This document shows, piece after piece, positions 9,822-17,888 of a stretch of 64,000 nucleotides of DNA (the stretch's first letter is position 1; the number at the start of each line of letters is the position of its first letter). The DNA comes from Paraburkholderia bryophila (GTDB lineage Bacteria; Pseudomonadota; Gammaproteobacteria; Burkholderiales; Burkholderiaceae), in NCBI RefSeq assembly GCF_003269035.1, contig NZ_QLTK01000001.1, positions 434,001 to 498,000 of the forward strand. Direction: 5' to 3'. Under the pieces are notes generated by a model that ran no database searches, had not been told where the DNA came from, and worked only from the letters and a program-made list of their open reading frames with translations. The translations under genes were made by a program, and so were the position numbers.

Positions 9822-10227
9822 GGATCACCCTTTTGATGAATGTGTGTTGTTGGCCGAAATATAGCGCAAGCCTGCGCGCCGCGTATTTCAACTTTGTAAT
9901 AACTGATGCATAACATCGCAGGCCTCGCGCCCTGGTTACGTCTCGTTACATCGGACAAGGTTTTGGTGAAAAACGGTGGCGTTGTAATCGAGTGGCGCGC
10001 TGCGTTTTGATTCACAAGCCAGGAGGGACGGCAACGGCGTCATGCGGCCTTCGCTGGCCGGCAAATCAGTAGGATGTCGAAGCATATCGAGCAATACGCC
10101 CCCTCGCCCCTTCCTCCACCGCTTCCGCGCGTAGGCCGGTTCGACCACCGCAACCGCCTACCCGCCAGATCAGATCACCCGTGACGCATCCGCGCACGCC
10201 TCCCTCGACCGCCCTCATCCGAAAAAC

Positions 10228-10253
10228 GAACATTTTCATGTTCGAAAGAACAT
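10228..10253. promoter_or_regulatory. Operator-like triple half-site (GAACAT / ATGTTC / GAACAT)
   Basis: Three perfect 6-bp half-sites in alternating orientation, each separated by 4 bp: GAACAT, ATGTTC, GAACAT. The ATGTTCGAAAGAACAT part resembles operators of DeoR/GlpR-type sugar regulators. It lies about 265 bp upstream of the MFS gene. Confidence 0.5.
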
Positions 10254-10325
10254 CACCCCGAACTCAATCAGGTCAGCGGTCATCAGACCTCCGTCCAATA
10301 AGCAACCCACCAGACCCCTGTTTTA

Positions 10326-10365
10326 TTGACTATTTCTCATAATTCAAGTGTTAAAACCATGGTTT
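10326..10365 (+). promoter_or_regulatory. Candidate promoter and overlapping palindrome of the sugar operon
   Basis: TTGACT (10326-10331) could be a -35; the best -10 at 17-19 bp (TGTTAA/TTAAAA) is weak. A perfect 12-bp palindrome AAACCATGGTTT at 10354-10365 covers the expected -10/start region, a usual place for a repressor. Confidence 0.4.
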
Positions 10366-10482
10366 CCCCTAGTGTCGCCACCCCGCCCAAGTGATACGAT
10401 GACTGACACGAAACGAAGAAAAATGTTCGAATTCGAGCACGCCAGCCAGATCAATGACCAAGCCGGCGCACATTCTGGGTAC

Positions 10483-10486
10483 GGAG
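10483..10486 (+). promoter_or_regulatory. Ribosome-binding site that sets the MFS gene start at TTG 10493
   Basis: GGAG 6 nt before TTG 10493. The in-frame ATG at 10454 has no such site. Confidence 0.6.
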
Positions 10487-10492
10487 ACAGTT

Positions 10493-11779
10493 TTGAAAAC
10501 AATCATAGGTTTGCGCTGGTGGATCATTGCCCTCGTGTGTGCCGGGACGATCGTCAACTATCTGTCGCGCAACGCGCTCGGCGTGATGGCGCCCGAGCTG
10601 ATGAAGCTGCTGCACATGAGCACGCAGCAATATTCCTACGTGGTCGGCGCGTTCCAGGTTGGCTATACGATCATGCAGCCGGTCTGCGGCCTGGTCATCG
10701 ACCTGATCGGCCTGCGGCTCGGCTTCGCGCTGTTCGCCTGCCTGTGGTCGCTCACCGGCGTGCTGCACGGCTTCGTCGGCAGCTGGCTGTCGCTCGCGGC
10801 GTTGCGCGGCTTGATGGGCCTGAGCGAAGCGGTGGCGATTCCCGCCGGCATGAAGGTGGTGGCCGAGTGGTTTCCTAATCGCGAGAAATCGGTCGCGGTC
10901 GGCTACTTCAACGCGGGCACCTCGCTCGGCTCGCTGCTCGCGCCGCCGCTCGTCGTGTTCCTGTCGCTGCGCTACGGCTGGCAAAGTGCTTTCGCGGTGA
11001 CCGGCGCGCTCGGCTTCGTGTGGGCCGCCGCGTGGTATCTGCTGTATCGCTCGCCGACCGAACATCCGCGCATCGGAAGCACCGAGCGTGAAACGATCGT
11101 CAGCGGCCAGACACCGGCCACGACCCAGCGCCGCAGCATCCGCGAAGTGTTGCGCACGCGCCGCTTCTGGGCCATCGCGCAGGCGCGCTTCTTCGCCGAA
11201 CCGGCCTGGCAGACGTTCAGCTTCTGGATTCCGTTGTACCTCGCCACCCAGCGTCATATGGATCTGAAGCAGATCGCGCTGTTCGCGTGGCTGCCGTTTC
11301 TCGCCGCCGATCTCGGCGGTCTGTTCGGTGGTTATCTGTCGCCGTTCCTGATGAAGCATCTGCGCGTGCCGCTGGTCTGGTCGCGGATCGCGGGCGTCGT
11401 GCTCGGCGCGTTCATGATGCTCGGGCCGGCCTGCATCGGCCTCGTCGCGTCGCCGTATGAAGCGATTGCGCTGTTCTGCGTGGGCGGCTTCGCGCACCAG
11501 ATGATCTCGGCGCTCGTCAACACGCTCGCCGCCGATGTCTTCGACCCCAGCGAAGTCGGCACGGTGGCTGGTTTCGCCGGCATGTCCGCGTGGATCGGCG
11601 GCCTCGGCTTCTCGCTGCTGGTCGGCGCGCTGGCCGACAAGATCGGCTACACGCCCCTCTTCGGCGCCCTTGGTGCTTTCGATCTGATCGGCGCCACGCT
11701 GTTGATCGTTCTGATGCGCGGCGTGCCCAGCGACGCGCGTCCGCGGCAAGCCGACACCGGCGCCGGCACCCCCGCCTGA
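10493..11779 (+). CDS. MFS transporter, anion:cation symporter (ExuT/hexuronate-like) family
   Basis: Inner-membrane secondary transporter, 428 aa from TTG 10493. The first helix begins KTIIGLRWWIIALVCAGTIVNYLSRN, the standard N-terminus of ExuT-like carriers. Twelve hydrophobic segments are visible with a central hydrophilic loop (about 180-215). The inter-helix motif GLSEAVAIPAGMKVVAEWFP is typical of the anion:cation symporter family, which takes up hexuronates and similar sugar acids. It is the first gene of a three-gene unit with a GH31 glycosidase (19 bp downstream) and a porin. The substrate is inferred to be a released sugar or sugar acid. Confidence 0.87.
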   Translation: MKTIIGLRWWIIALVCAGTIVNYLSRNALGVMAPELMKLLHMSTQQYSYVVGAFQVGYTIMQPVCGLVIDLIGLRLGFALFACLWSLTGVLHGFVGSWLSLAALRGLMGLSEAVAIPAGMKVVAEWFPNREKSVAVGYFNAGTSLGSLLAPPLVVFLSLRYGWQSAFAVTGALGFVWAAAWYLLYRSPTEHPRIGSTERETIVSGQTPATTQRRSIREVLRTRRFWAIAQARFFAEPAWQTFSFWIPLYLATQRHMDLKQIALFAWLPFLAADLGGLFGGYLSPFLMKHLRVPLVWSRIAGVVLGAFMMLGPACIGLVASPYEAIALFCVGGFAHQMISALVNTLAADVFDPSEVGTVAGFAGMSAWIGGLGFSLLVGALADKIGYTPLFGALGAFDLIGATLLIVLMRGVPSDARPRQADTGAGTPA

Positions 11780-11798
11780 CCTCACTCGACGACCCATC

Positions 11799-14237
11799 AT
11801 GCGTTCATTGACGAATCTGAAACATCCGCCGCGTTTTTCGCTGACGTCTCATGTCGGCAACCATCTCGTGCTGAGCGCGCTGGCGCACTGCCGTATCGAA
11901 CTGTTCGTGCTCGCGGACGACATCATCCGCGTGCTGGTTCTGCCGGACGGCGAGTTGCATGGGCCGCGCAGTTGGGCGATCGCACCGGGCATGGACGACG
12001 TCGCGCCCGAAGGCCGCGAGCGCCGCGACCTGAGCGGCTTCACGCCGCCGCCGTTCAACGTCTCGAGCGACGACGACGCCGCGCAGCTCGTGGTGGAAAC
12101 CGCGCGCATTCGCCTGACCGTCACGCTCGACGGCGGCTTCTGCGCGTGGGACATCCTGCACGAAGACGTTTGGCAGCGCGTGATGAGCGACCGCAAAACC
12201 CAGGCCTACAACTTCGGCTGGTGGGATCAGCGCGTTTATCACTACGTCGAGCGTCGCAAGGACGAGATTTATGTCGGCCTTGGCGAGCGGGCCGGTACGC
12301 TGGATCGCGCGAATCAAAGCTATGAGATGCGCAATATCGACGCAATGGGCTACAGCGCGCGCAGCACCGATCCGCTCTACAAGCACATTCCGTTTTACGT
12401 GACGTGGCAGCCGGAAGCGTCGACGGGATTCGGCCTGTTCTACGACACGCTCGCCGACTGCCGCTTCGACATGGGCCGCGAGCTCGACAACTATCACGGT
12501 CACTATCGGCACTTCGTCGCCGAGCACGGCGATCTCGACTACTACTTCATCGCGTCGGCCGGCACGCCTTTGCACGCGGTGCGCCGCTTCACGTGGCTGA
12601 CCGGACGGCCGGCGTGGCTGCCGAAATGGGGCCTCGGCTACTCCGGCTCGACGATGAGCTACACCGACGCGCCCGACGCGCAGCAACGCATGGGCGAATT
12701 CATCGCGCAATGCCGCGAGCACGACGTGCTGTGCGATTCGTTTCATCTGTCGTCGGGCTACACGTCGATCGGTGCGAAGCGCTACGTGTTCAACTGGAAT
12801 CACGAGAAGTTTCCCGATATCGACGGTTTCGTGCAGAGCTATCTCGACCACGGCGTGCGTCTGTGCGCGAACATCAAACCGTGTCTGCTGCAGGACCACC
12901 CCGCGTTCGACGAAGTCGCCCAGGCCGGCTTGCTGATCGAATCGCGCGACGGCGATCCGGCCTGGGTGCAGTTCTGGGACGAGGTCGGCGCCTACCTGGA
13001 TTTCACGAATCCCGACACGATCGCCTGGTGGAAATCGCGCGTGAAAGACAGCCTGCTGAAGCACGGCATCGCGGCGACGTGGAACGACAACAACGAATTC
13101 GAAATCTGGTCGCCCGACGCGATCGCGCACGGCTTCGGCCACGCGTATCCGGCGCATCAGGCGAAGGTGCTGCAAACGCAGCTGATGATGCGCGCGTCGC
13201 ACGAGGCGCAGCGCGAACACGCGCCCGAGCGGCGGCCGTTTCTGGTGTCGCGCGCGGGTGGCGTCGGCATGCATCGGTATGTGCAGACGTGGTCGGGCGA
13301 CAACTATACGTCGTGGGAAACGCTGCGCTTCAATCTGAAGATGGGCCTCGGCCTCGCGATGTCGGGCGTGTCCAACAGCGGTCACGATATCGGCGGTTTC
13401 TCGGGGCCCGCGCCGGGTCCGGAACTGTTCGCGCGCTGGGTCGCGTTCGGTATTTTCCTGCCGCGCTTCAGCATTCACTCGTGGAACGACGACGGCACCG
13501 TCAACGAACCGTGGATGCATCCCGAGGTCACGCAGCAGGTCGCCGCGCTGATCAAGCTGCGCTACCGCCTGATTCCGTATCTGTACGAGTTGCTGTGGCA
13601 ATCGCATAGCGCGTACGAGCCGGTGTTGCGGCCGTTGTTCGCGGAGTTTCCGCACGATCCGCGCTGTCTCGCGGATGGCGACGACATGATGCTCGGTTCG
13701 CAGATGCTGGTCGCGCCGGTGGTCGAAGCCGGCCAGACCACCCGCGACGTGTATCTGCCCGACGGCGCGCGCTGGGTGTCGTACTGGAGCGGCGAACGCT
13801 TCGACGGTGGGCAGACGGTCACGCTGCCCGCGCCGTTCGAGCAACCGGTGGTGCTGCTGCGCGAAGGCTGCGTGATTGCGCTGAACGTCGCGGAACAGCA
13901 CTTTGGCCATGCCGCCGATGAGCGCGCGTTTATCGCCGTGCCGCCCGTCGGCGCCGGCATCGCGCGCGGCGGCTGCGTCGAGGACGACGGCGAAAGCGAA
14001 GCATGGCGCGACGGCGCGCAAGGCCGCTGGCACGTCACGCTGACCGGCGACGCAAACACGCTGCAGGTGGCGATAGAACGCGAAGGCTGGATGCCGCAGG
14101 CGCAGTCACAGGTCCGCCTGTTCGTGCCGATGAGCGAAACGCGCGCGATCGTCTGCGTCGCGTCGACCCACGCAACGCTCGTGGCCGATCAGACCGCGGA
14201 CGGTTGGCGCTGCGTGACGATTTCGATCCCGCACTGA
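11799..14237 (+). CDS. Glycoside hydrolase family 31 alpha-glycosidase
   Basis: Retaining alpha-glycosidase, 812 aa. The N-terminal beta-sandwich (about 1-265) is followed by a TIM barrel starting at LPKWGLGYSGS. The catalytic nucleophile is Asp430 in TWNDNNE and the acid/base is Asp501 in WSGDN, both at the expected GH31 spacing. The HDIGGF segment completes the active site. No signal peptide is seen, so it probably acts in the cytoplasm on sugars imported by the MFS carrier just upstream. GH31 covers alpha-glucosidases, alpha-xylosidases and sulfoquinovosidases; the exact specificity is not readable here. The NDNNE variant differs from the common DMNE and DFGE forms. Confidence 0.9.
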   Translation: MRSLTNLKHPPRFSLTSHVGNHLVLSALAHCRIELFVLADDIIRVLVLPDGELHGPRSWAIAPGMDDVAPEGRERRDLSGFTPPPFNVSSDDDAAQLVVETARIRLTVTLDGGFCAWDILHEDVWQRVMSDRKTQAYNFGWWDQRVYHYVERRKDEIYVGLGERAGTLDRANQSYEMRNIDAMGYSARSTDPLYKHIPFYVTWQPEASTGFGLFYDTLADCRFDMGRELDNYHGHYRHFVAEHGDLDYYFIASAGTPLHAVRRFTWLTGRPAWLPKWGLGYSGSTMSYTDAPDAQQRMGEFIAQCREHDVLCDSFHLSSGYTSIGAKRYVFNWNHEKFPDIDGFVQSYLDHGVRLCANIKPCLLQDHPAFDEVAQAGLLIESRDGDPAWVQFWDEVGAYLDFTNPDTIAWWKSRVKDSLLKHGIAATWNDNNEFEIWSPDAIAHGFGHAYPAHQAKVLQTQLMMRASHEAQREHAPERRPFLVSRAGGVGMHRYVQTWSGDNYTSWETLRFNLKMGLGLAMSGVSNSGHDIGGFSGPAPGPELFARWVAFGIFLPRFSIHSWNDDGTVNEPWMHPEVTQQVAALIKLRYRLIPYLYELLWQSHSAYEPVLRPLFAEFPHDPRCLADGDDMMLGSQMLVAPVVEAGQTTRDVYLPDGARWVSYWSGERFDGGQTVTLPAPFEQPVVLLREGCVIALNVAEQHFGHAADERAFIAVPPVGAGIARGGCVEDDGESEAWRDGAQGRWHVTLTGDANTLQVAIEREGWMPQAQSQVRLFVPMSETRAIVCVASTHATLVADQTADGWRCVTISIPH

Positions 14238-14331
14238 ATGCGCACTGAGCACGCACCTAGACACACCAGGTACACACAAAACCCCGCCCCACAGAGCAAC
14301 GAACACAGCCCCATCAGGAGACCTGCAAGCC

Positions 14332-15519
14332 ATGAAGTCACTCAAGCCCACGCGCACCCGCGCACTCGCCCTCTCGTGCCTGCCGTTGGCGGGCGCCCTG
14401 CTGTCGACCGGCGCGTCGGCGCAAAGCAGCGTGACGCTGTACGGCGTCGTCGACAATGCGTTCGCCTATTCGAGCAATCAGCGCGGCCACTCGAACTTCT
14501 ATATGAGCCAGGGCAATCTGCAGGCGAGCAAGTTCGGCCTGCTCGGTTCGGAAGATCTCGGCGCCGGCACCAGGGCGATTTTCCGGCTGGAAAGCGGCTT
14601 CAATTCGCTGACCGGTGCGCAGAGCAGCGCCGGTTATATGTTCAACCGCCAGGCGTACGTGGGCCTCAGCAACGACCGCTACGGAACGGTGACGCTCGGC
14701 CGCCAGTACACGCCCTACTTCCAGATGGTCGGCGCGCTCGGACCGACCGGCGTGTTGACCGGCGCGACCGGCGCGCACCCCGGCGACCTCGACGCGCTCG
14801 ATACCACGCTGCGCCTGAACAACTCGGTGACCTATCTGTCGCCGGCGCTCGCCGGCTTGCAGTTCAGTGCGCAATACGGGCTGGGTGGCGTGCCCGGCAG
14901 CGTCGCCAACGGCAGTCAGTTCAGCGCGGCGATTCGCTACGACTACCAGCCGTTCGCGGTGGCAGCGGGTTACGTGAAGCTGAAGGACATCGCGACGAGC
15001 GGTGCGCTCGGCACCTTCGCCGATAACTCGCCGGTGAACAGCGGCTATGCGACGGCCCGCAGTTCGCAGCTGTTCGCCGCCGCGGCACGCTACACGCTCA
15101 AGGACCTGATGATCGGGATCAACTACTCGAACGTGCAATACGCACCGGGCTCGGGTTCGCTGTTCACCGGCGAAGCCGTGTTCAACACGTATGGCGTGAT
15201 TTCGACTTACCGCGTCGCGCCGGCGGTAACGATCGGCGCGGGGTATAGCTACACCAGCGCCAGCAAGTCGAACGGCATGAGCGACCCGGCGCGCTATCAC
15301 CAGATTTCGCTGGAGCAGACCTATAACCTGTCGACGCGCACCACGATCTACGCGCTGGAGGCGTATCAGCACGCACAGGGCAAGACGCTGATCGCGGCCG
15401 GTACCACGGGCACGACGATCACCAACGCGGTCGCGGTAGTGGGCGATTCGCAGAATACGACGCCGTCGTCGGGGCCTTCGCAGTTTGTCGGGATGGTGGG
15501 GTTGCGGCACGCGTTTTGA
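14332..15519 (+). CDS. Gram-negative general porin (Burkholderia OpcP/Omp38 type)
   Basis: Outer-membrane trimeric beta-barrel porin, 395 aa. It has a signal peptide (cleavage near ASA-QSS) and then the diagnostic SSVTLYGVVDNAFAY start. The conserved SKFGLLGSEDLGAGTRAIFRLESGF and NRQAYVGLSNDRYGTVTLGRQYTP blocks follow, and the chain ends in the C-terminal Phe needed for BAM-dependent assembly. AGGAGA precedes the ATG. It follows the GH31 gene by about 95 bp in the same direction, so it probably provides outer-membrane entry for the sugar handled by this operon. Confidence 0.93.
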   Translation: MKSLKPTRTRALALSCLPLAGALLSTGASAQSSVTLYGVVDNAFAYSSNQRGHSNFYMSQGNLQASKFGLLGSEDLGAGTRAIFRLESGFNSLTGAQSSAGYMFNRQAYVGLSNDRYGTVTLGRQYTPYFQMVGALGPTGVLTGATGAHPGDLDALDTTLRLNNSVTYLSPALAGLQFSAQYGLGGVPGSVANGSQFSAAIRYDYQPFAVAAGYVKLKDIATSGALGTFADNSPVNSGYATARSSQLFAAAARYTLKDLMIGINYSNVQYAPGSGSLFTGEAVFNTYGVISTYRVAPAVTIGAGYSYTSASKSNGMSDPARYHQISLEQTYNLSTRTTIYALEAYQHAQGKTLIAAGTTGTTITNAVAVVGDSQNTTPSSGPSQFVGMVGLRHAF

Positions 15520-15549
15520 ATCTCCTGCAAAACTGCCGGGGCGGGCTGC

Positions 15550-15577
15550 GGGCTGCGGGCATTGACGCCCGCAGCCC
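15550..15577. terminator. GC-rich hairpin between the porin and retropepsin genes
   Basis: Perfect 11-bp stem GGGCTGCGGGC / GCCCGCAGCCC with loop ATTGAC, between two converging genes. No T-run follows, so termination is likely but not certain. Confidence 0.5.
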
Positions 15578-15617
15578 GGCGGCAGCTTGGCCGCGTGTTG
15601 CTGATCCGGTGTCCGTT

Positions 15618-16826
15618 CTACGGGTTACGCTGCCAGGGCGGTATCAGATCCTGAAGGACGAGACTGACTGGCCGATCGCCGCCCGCTCTGCTCACGACAA
15701 TCGGAACGGTCAACCTGCGCGGCTGTTGAAGCATGGCTCGTATTCTGAATAAGGTCGCGGCCCCGGCGGGAAGATCGCCCGCTTTGACAACGACGTCACC
15801 GACCCGGATCCCTGCCTTTGCCGCCGGTCCATTCGCCGTCACATCCATGACCTGAAGCCCGCCTGGGCCTGGTCGAGCAAGACCTAACCACATGCCGCTT
15901 CGATCATAAAGATCGGGCGCATCGAATCCGGCATTCTTCGACAGCCACATCACACGACGGCCATAATCGAAAGAGACCGTAAATCGCTTCAGGATGCCCA
16001 TGCCGATGCTCCCTGCCCGATCGGCCCGCGTAAAAGCACCAGCCTTCTGAAGCGAGAGGCGCGTGACAGGCGCCGGCACGGCAAGAGCGCCGATCGCAAA
16101 GCTCGTTGACCGCGCGACCTTGCCGCGGATCGGCCCGCCGCCGTAGCCGGTCATGGCTTCGATGGTCGCCCCCATTTGCCTGTCCAGCCGATGCGCCCGC
16201 CAGAAGTCACCGAACAGCGTCAGACTGAAGCGGTCGCCGGTATCGATCTGAAACATGGCGGCGATACCCGCGACCGACGCTTTGACGACAGGCATGTCGT
16301 TCTCGTCCAGAGAAAACGGAATCGGGATCGCATGCGCCGCCGGCCTGAATCGACCCTCGTCCTGAAGGGTCAGTTGGCCTTTCGCGGCATCCAGCGTCAG
16401 GACGCCCTGGTGGAATATTTCCGACCCAAGCACGCCGTCGACATGCTGAAATCCAATGACGCGGTCGAGCTGGGACGTATCCATTGTCGGAATATCCAGC
16501 GCGCCGACTGAAAACGAACCCACGCTGAGATCGCTCACGTGAACGATGCTGAACGCGAGTTGCTGTTCACCGGCGCCCGTTCCTGTCCCCGCACCCGTGG
16601 GGACAAGCTTCAGTTTTGCCGCCAGCGCGGTACTGACGGTCGAACTGGACGATCCCGTATCCAGGATGAAAGAGAACGGGCCTTTTGCATCGACCGTCGC
16701 CGTGATGAAGGGGCGGTTATCGACGATCGAAAGCGGCAACACCTCGGTTCGGGGCGTCTGGTAGGCGAATGCAGAACCGGCGACAGCGCCACCTACCCCA
16801 AGTAGCGCCAAACGTGCGAGACGCAT
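15618..16826 (-). CDS. Exported retropepsin-like aspartic protease with two DTG domains and a C-terminal PDZ domain
   Basis: 402 aa from ATG 16826, chosen because AGGGGAG lies 8 nt upstream and a signal peptide begins there (MRLARLALLGVGG, cleavage near AFA-YQ). Two retropepsin-like halves are seen: FILDTGSS (Asp56) and FQIDTGDR (Asp195). Each DTG could supply one catalytic Asp, so a single chain may form the whole active site. Residues about 305-400 form a PDZ-like domain (GLQVMDVTANGPAAKAGIRVGD). Location is periplasmic or secreted. It is the last gene of a minus-strand run with three lipoproteins. Substrate unknown. Confidence 0.8.
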   Translation of the reverse strand: MRLARLALLGVGGAVAGSAFAYQTPRTEVLPLSIVDNRPFITATVDAKGPFSFILDTGSSSSTVSTALAAKLKLVPTGAGTGTGAGEQQLAFSIVHVSDLSVGSFSVGALDIPTMDTSQLDRVIGFQHVDGVLGSEIFHQGVLTLDAAKGQLTLQDEGRFRPAAHAIPIPFSLDENDMPVVKASVAGIAAMFQIDTGDRFSLTLFGDFWRAHRLDRQMGATIEAMTGYGGGPIRGKVARSTSFAIGALAVPAPVTRLSLQKAGAFTRADRAGSIGMGILKRFTVSFDYGRRVMWLSKNAGFDAPDLYDRSGMWLGLARPGPGGLQVMDVTANGPAAKAGIRVGDVVVKAGDLPAGAATLFRIRAMLQQPRRLTVPIVVSRAGGDRPVSLVLQDLIPPWQRNP

Positions 16827-16928
16827 GTTTGCTCTCCCCTGATCGTCGCGAAGGCCGACTGCGGATCGGCATCGTAACGGCAACGCGGCTGGACATCGGC
16901 GTCGACCGGACGCGTCTCTCGACCTGGA

Positions 16929-17477
16929 TCAGAAGCCGCCAGCCCCGATACCGCCAGGCCCGACTGTGTAATGACCGATAGTTGCGCCCAAGCCACCGGG
17001 ACCGACCGTGTAATTGACGCTGTCCGGCTGTCGTGCCGGTGACGCCGTACACGTGTTCTTGCCCATGGGTGACAGGCAAGGATCAGGCTTTGCATTACCG
17101 AATGCGTTGGCGATCGCATTGTTTCTGGCGATTGCCTTGGCCGAAAACTGTTCCGTAGCCTTGTTTCTCGCTTCGACGATAGCATTGATTTTTTTCGCCC
17201 AGATGCGCCCCTTCACCTGATCGTGAGAGGCCAGGAGTTGCTGGCCCTCCGGAATCATTTTTTCTATCTCGAGATCGTACTGGATCACCTCTTTCGGCAA
17301 CTGACCCGCCTGCACCGACGCGCGGTCGTTTTCAACGACCTTGGCCCAGTCGGCCGTGGTCAGTGGCGCATCGGATCGCGCCCCGACCGTGGCCCGATTT
17401 TGCGGCGGCACCATACACCCCGCCAACGTAGTCGCGATGAACAACGCTGCAAGACATCGGTTTGTTGTGGCTTTCAT
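16929..17477 (-). CDS. Hypothetical lipoprotein with C-terminal YTVGPGG repeats
   Basis: 182 aa with a lipoprotein signal (LAGC, Cys21) and GGGGAGG just before the ATG. The middle (about 45-130) is helical and charged. The tail contains two copies of a glycine-rich unit, NYTVGPGGLGA and HYTVGPGGIGA, then GGF. Cys in DPCLSPMGKNTC could form a disulfide. I do not recognise a family. It is 16 bp downstream of another lipoprotein gene and about 100 bp upstream of the retropepsin gene, suggesting one operon and a shared envelope role. Confidence 0.7.
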   Translation of the reverse strand: MKATTNRCLAALFIATTLAGCMVPPQNRATVGARSDAPLTTADWAKVVENDRASVQAGQLPKEVIQYDLEIEKMIPEGQQLLASHDQVKGRIWAKKINAIVEARNKATEQFSAKAIARNNAIANAFGNAKPDPCLSPMGKNTCTASPARQPDSVNYTVGPGGLGATIGHYTVGPGGIGAGGF

Positions 17478-17493
17478 CGTGCCTCCCCGATCA

Positions 17494-17811
17494 TCACTTT
17501 GGATGACATTCCCAGTCGTTGTAGGTGGGCGGATTGATCGGCGTGAGTCCCGGAATCATGAAAACCGTGCACGTAAAGTGCCGTCCTTTGCCGGTCGTCG
17601 CGTCGTATTTCACCTGCTGCCCGCCGAGCGCGTTCTTTTGTCCGTACTGGATATTGTCGATCACGATCTCGTCCGATGAGCCGAGCCCGAGCGTCTTCGC
17701 GGTCGAGTTCTGGACATCGATCATGTTCATCTGTGTCGTCCCGCAGGCCGACAGGATCAGACCGCTGGCAGCGATCATCGCCGCGCGCCCGATTGCTTGG
17801 TGAAGGTCCAT
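17494..17811 (-). CDS. Small hypothetical lipoprotein
   Basis: 105 aa with a lipobox LSAC (Cys23) followed by GTTQMNMIDV. The mature part is about 80 residues with two cysteines near the end (FTCTVFMIPG and WECHPK) that may form a disulfide. AGGA is close upstream of the ATG. No family is recognised. The gene lies between two other lipoprotein genes (16 bp and 77 bp gaps), so it is probably co-expressed with them. Confidence 0.68.
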   Translation of the reverse strand: MDLHQAIGRAAMIAASGLILSACGTTQMNMIDVQNSTAKTLGLGSSDEIVIDNIQYGQKNALGGQQVKYDATTGKGRHFTCTVFMIPGLTPINPPTYNDWECHPK

Positions 17812-17888
17812 TTTCCTATTCCCGTTTTGTCCCGTTTCTTATTGATTGGCTCGACGATCGATCTCACGCCGCGTCGCGATAACGCGGG

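Larger units (their letters stand above)
9822..10492. other. Divergent intergenic region before the sugar-uptake operon
   Basis: About 670 bp between the PXPV gene and the MFS transporter gene. Supported contents: a three-half-site inverted repeat (10228-10253), a TTGACT (10326-10331), a 12-bp palindrome (10354-10365) and the ribosome-binding site at 10483. Short open frames at 9818-10148 have no recognisable features. Confidence 0.5.

Noticed and set aside
10338..10343. CATAAT as the -10 of the sugar operon
   Set aside because: A good -10 match, but no -35 at proper spacing; kept only as an alternative to the TTGACT-based promoter.
11805..14033. 742-aa open frame antisense to the GH31 gene
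   Set aside because: Long antisense frames are expected in high-GC coding DNA. The product is Arg/His/Ala-rich with no motif, while the sense strand has a complete GH31 protein.
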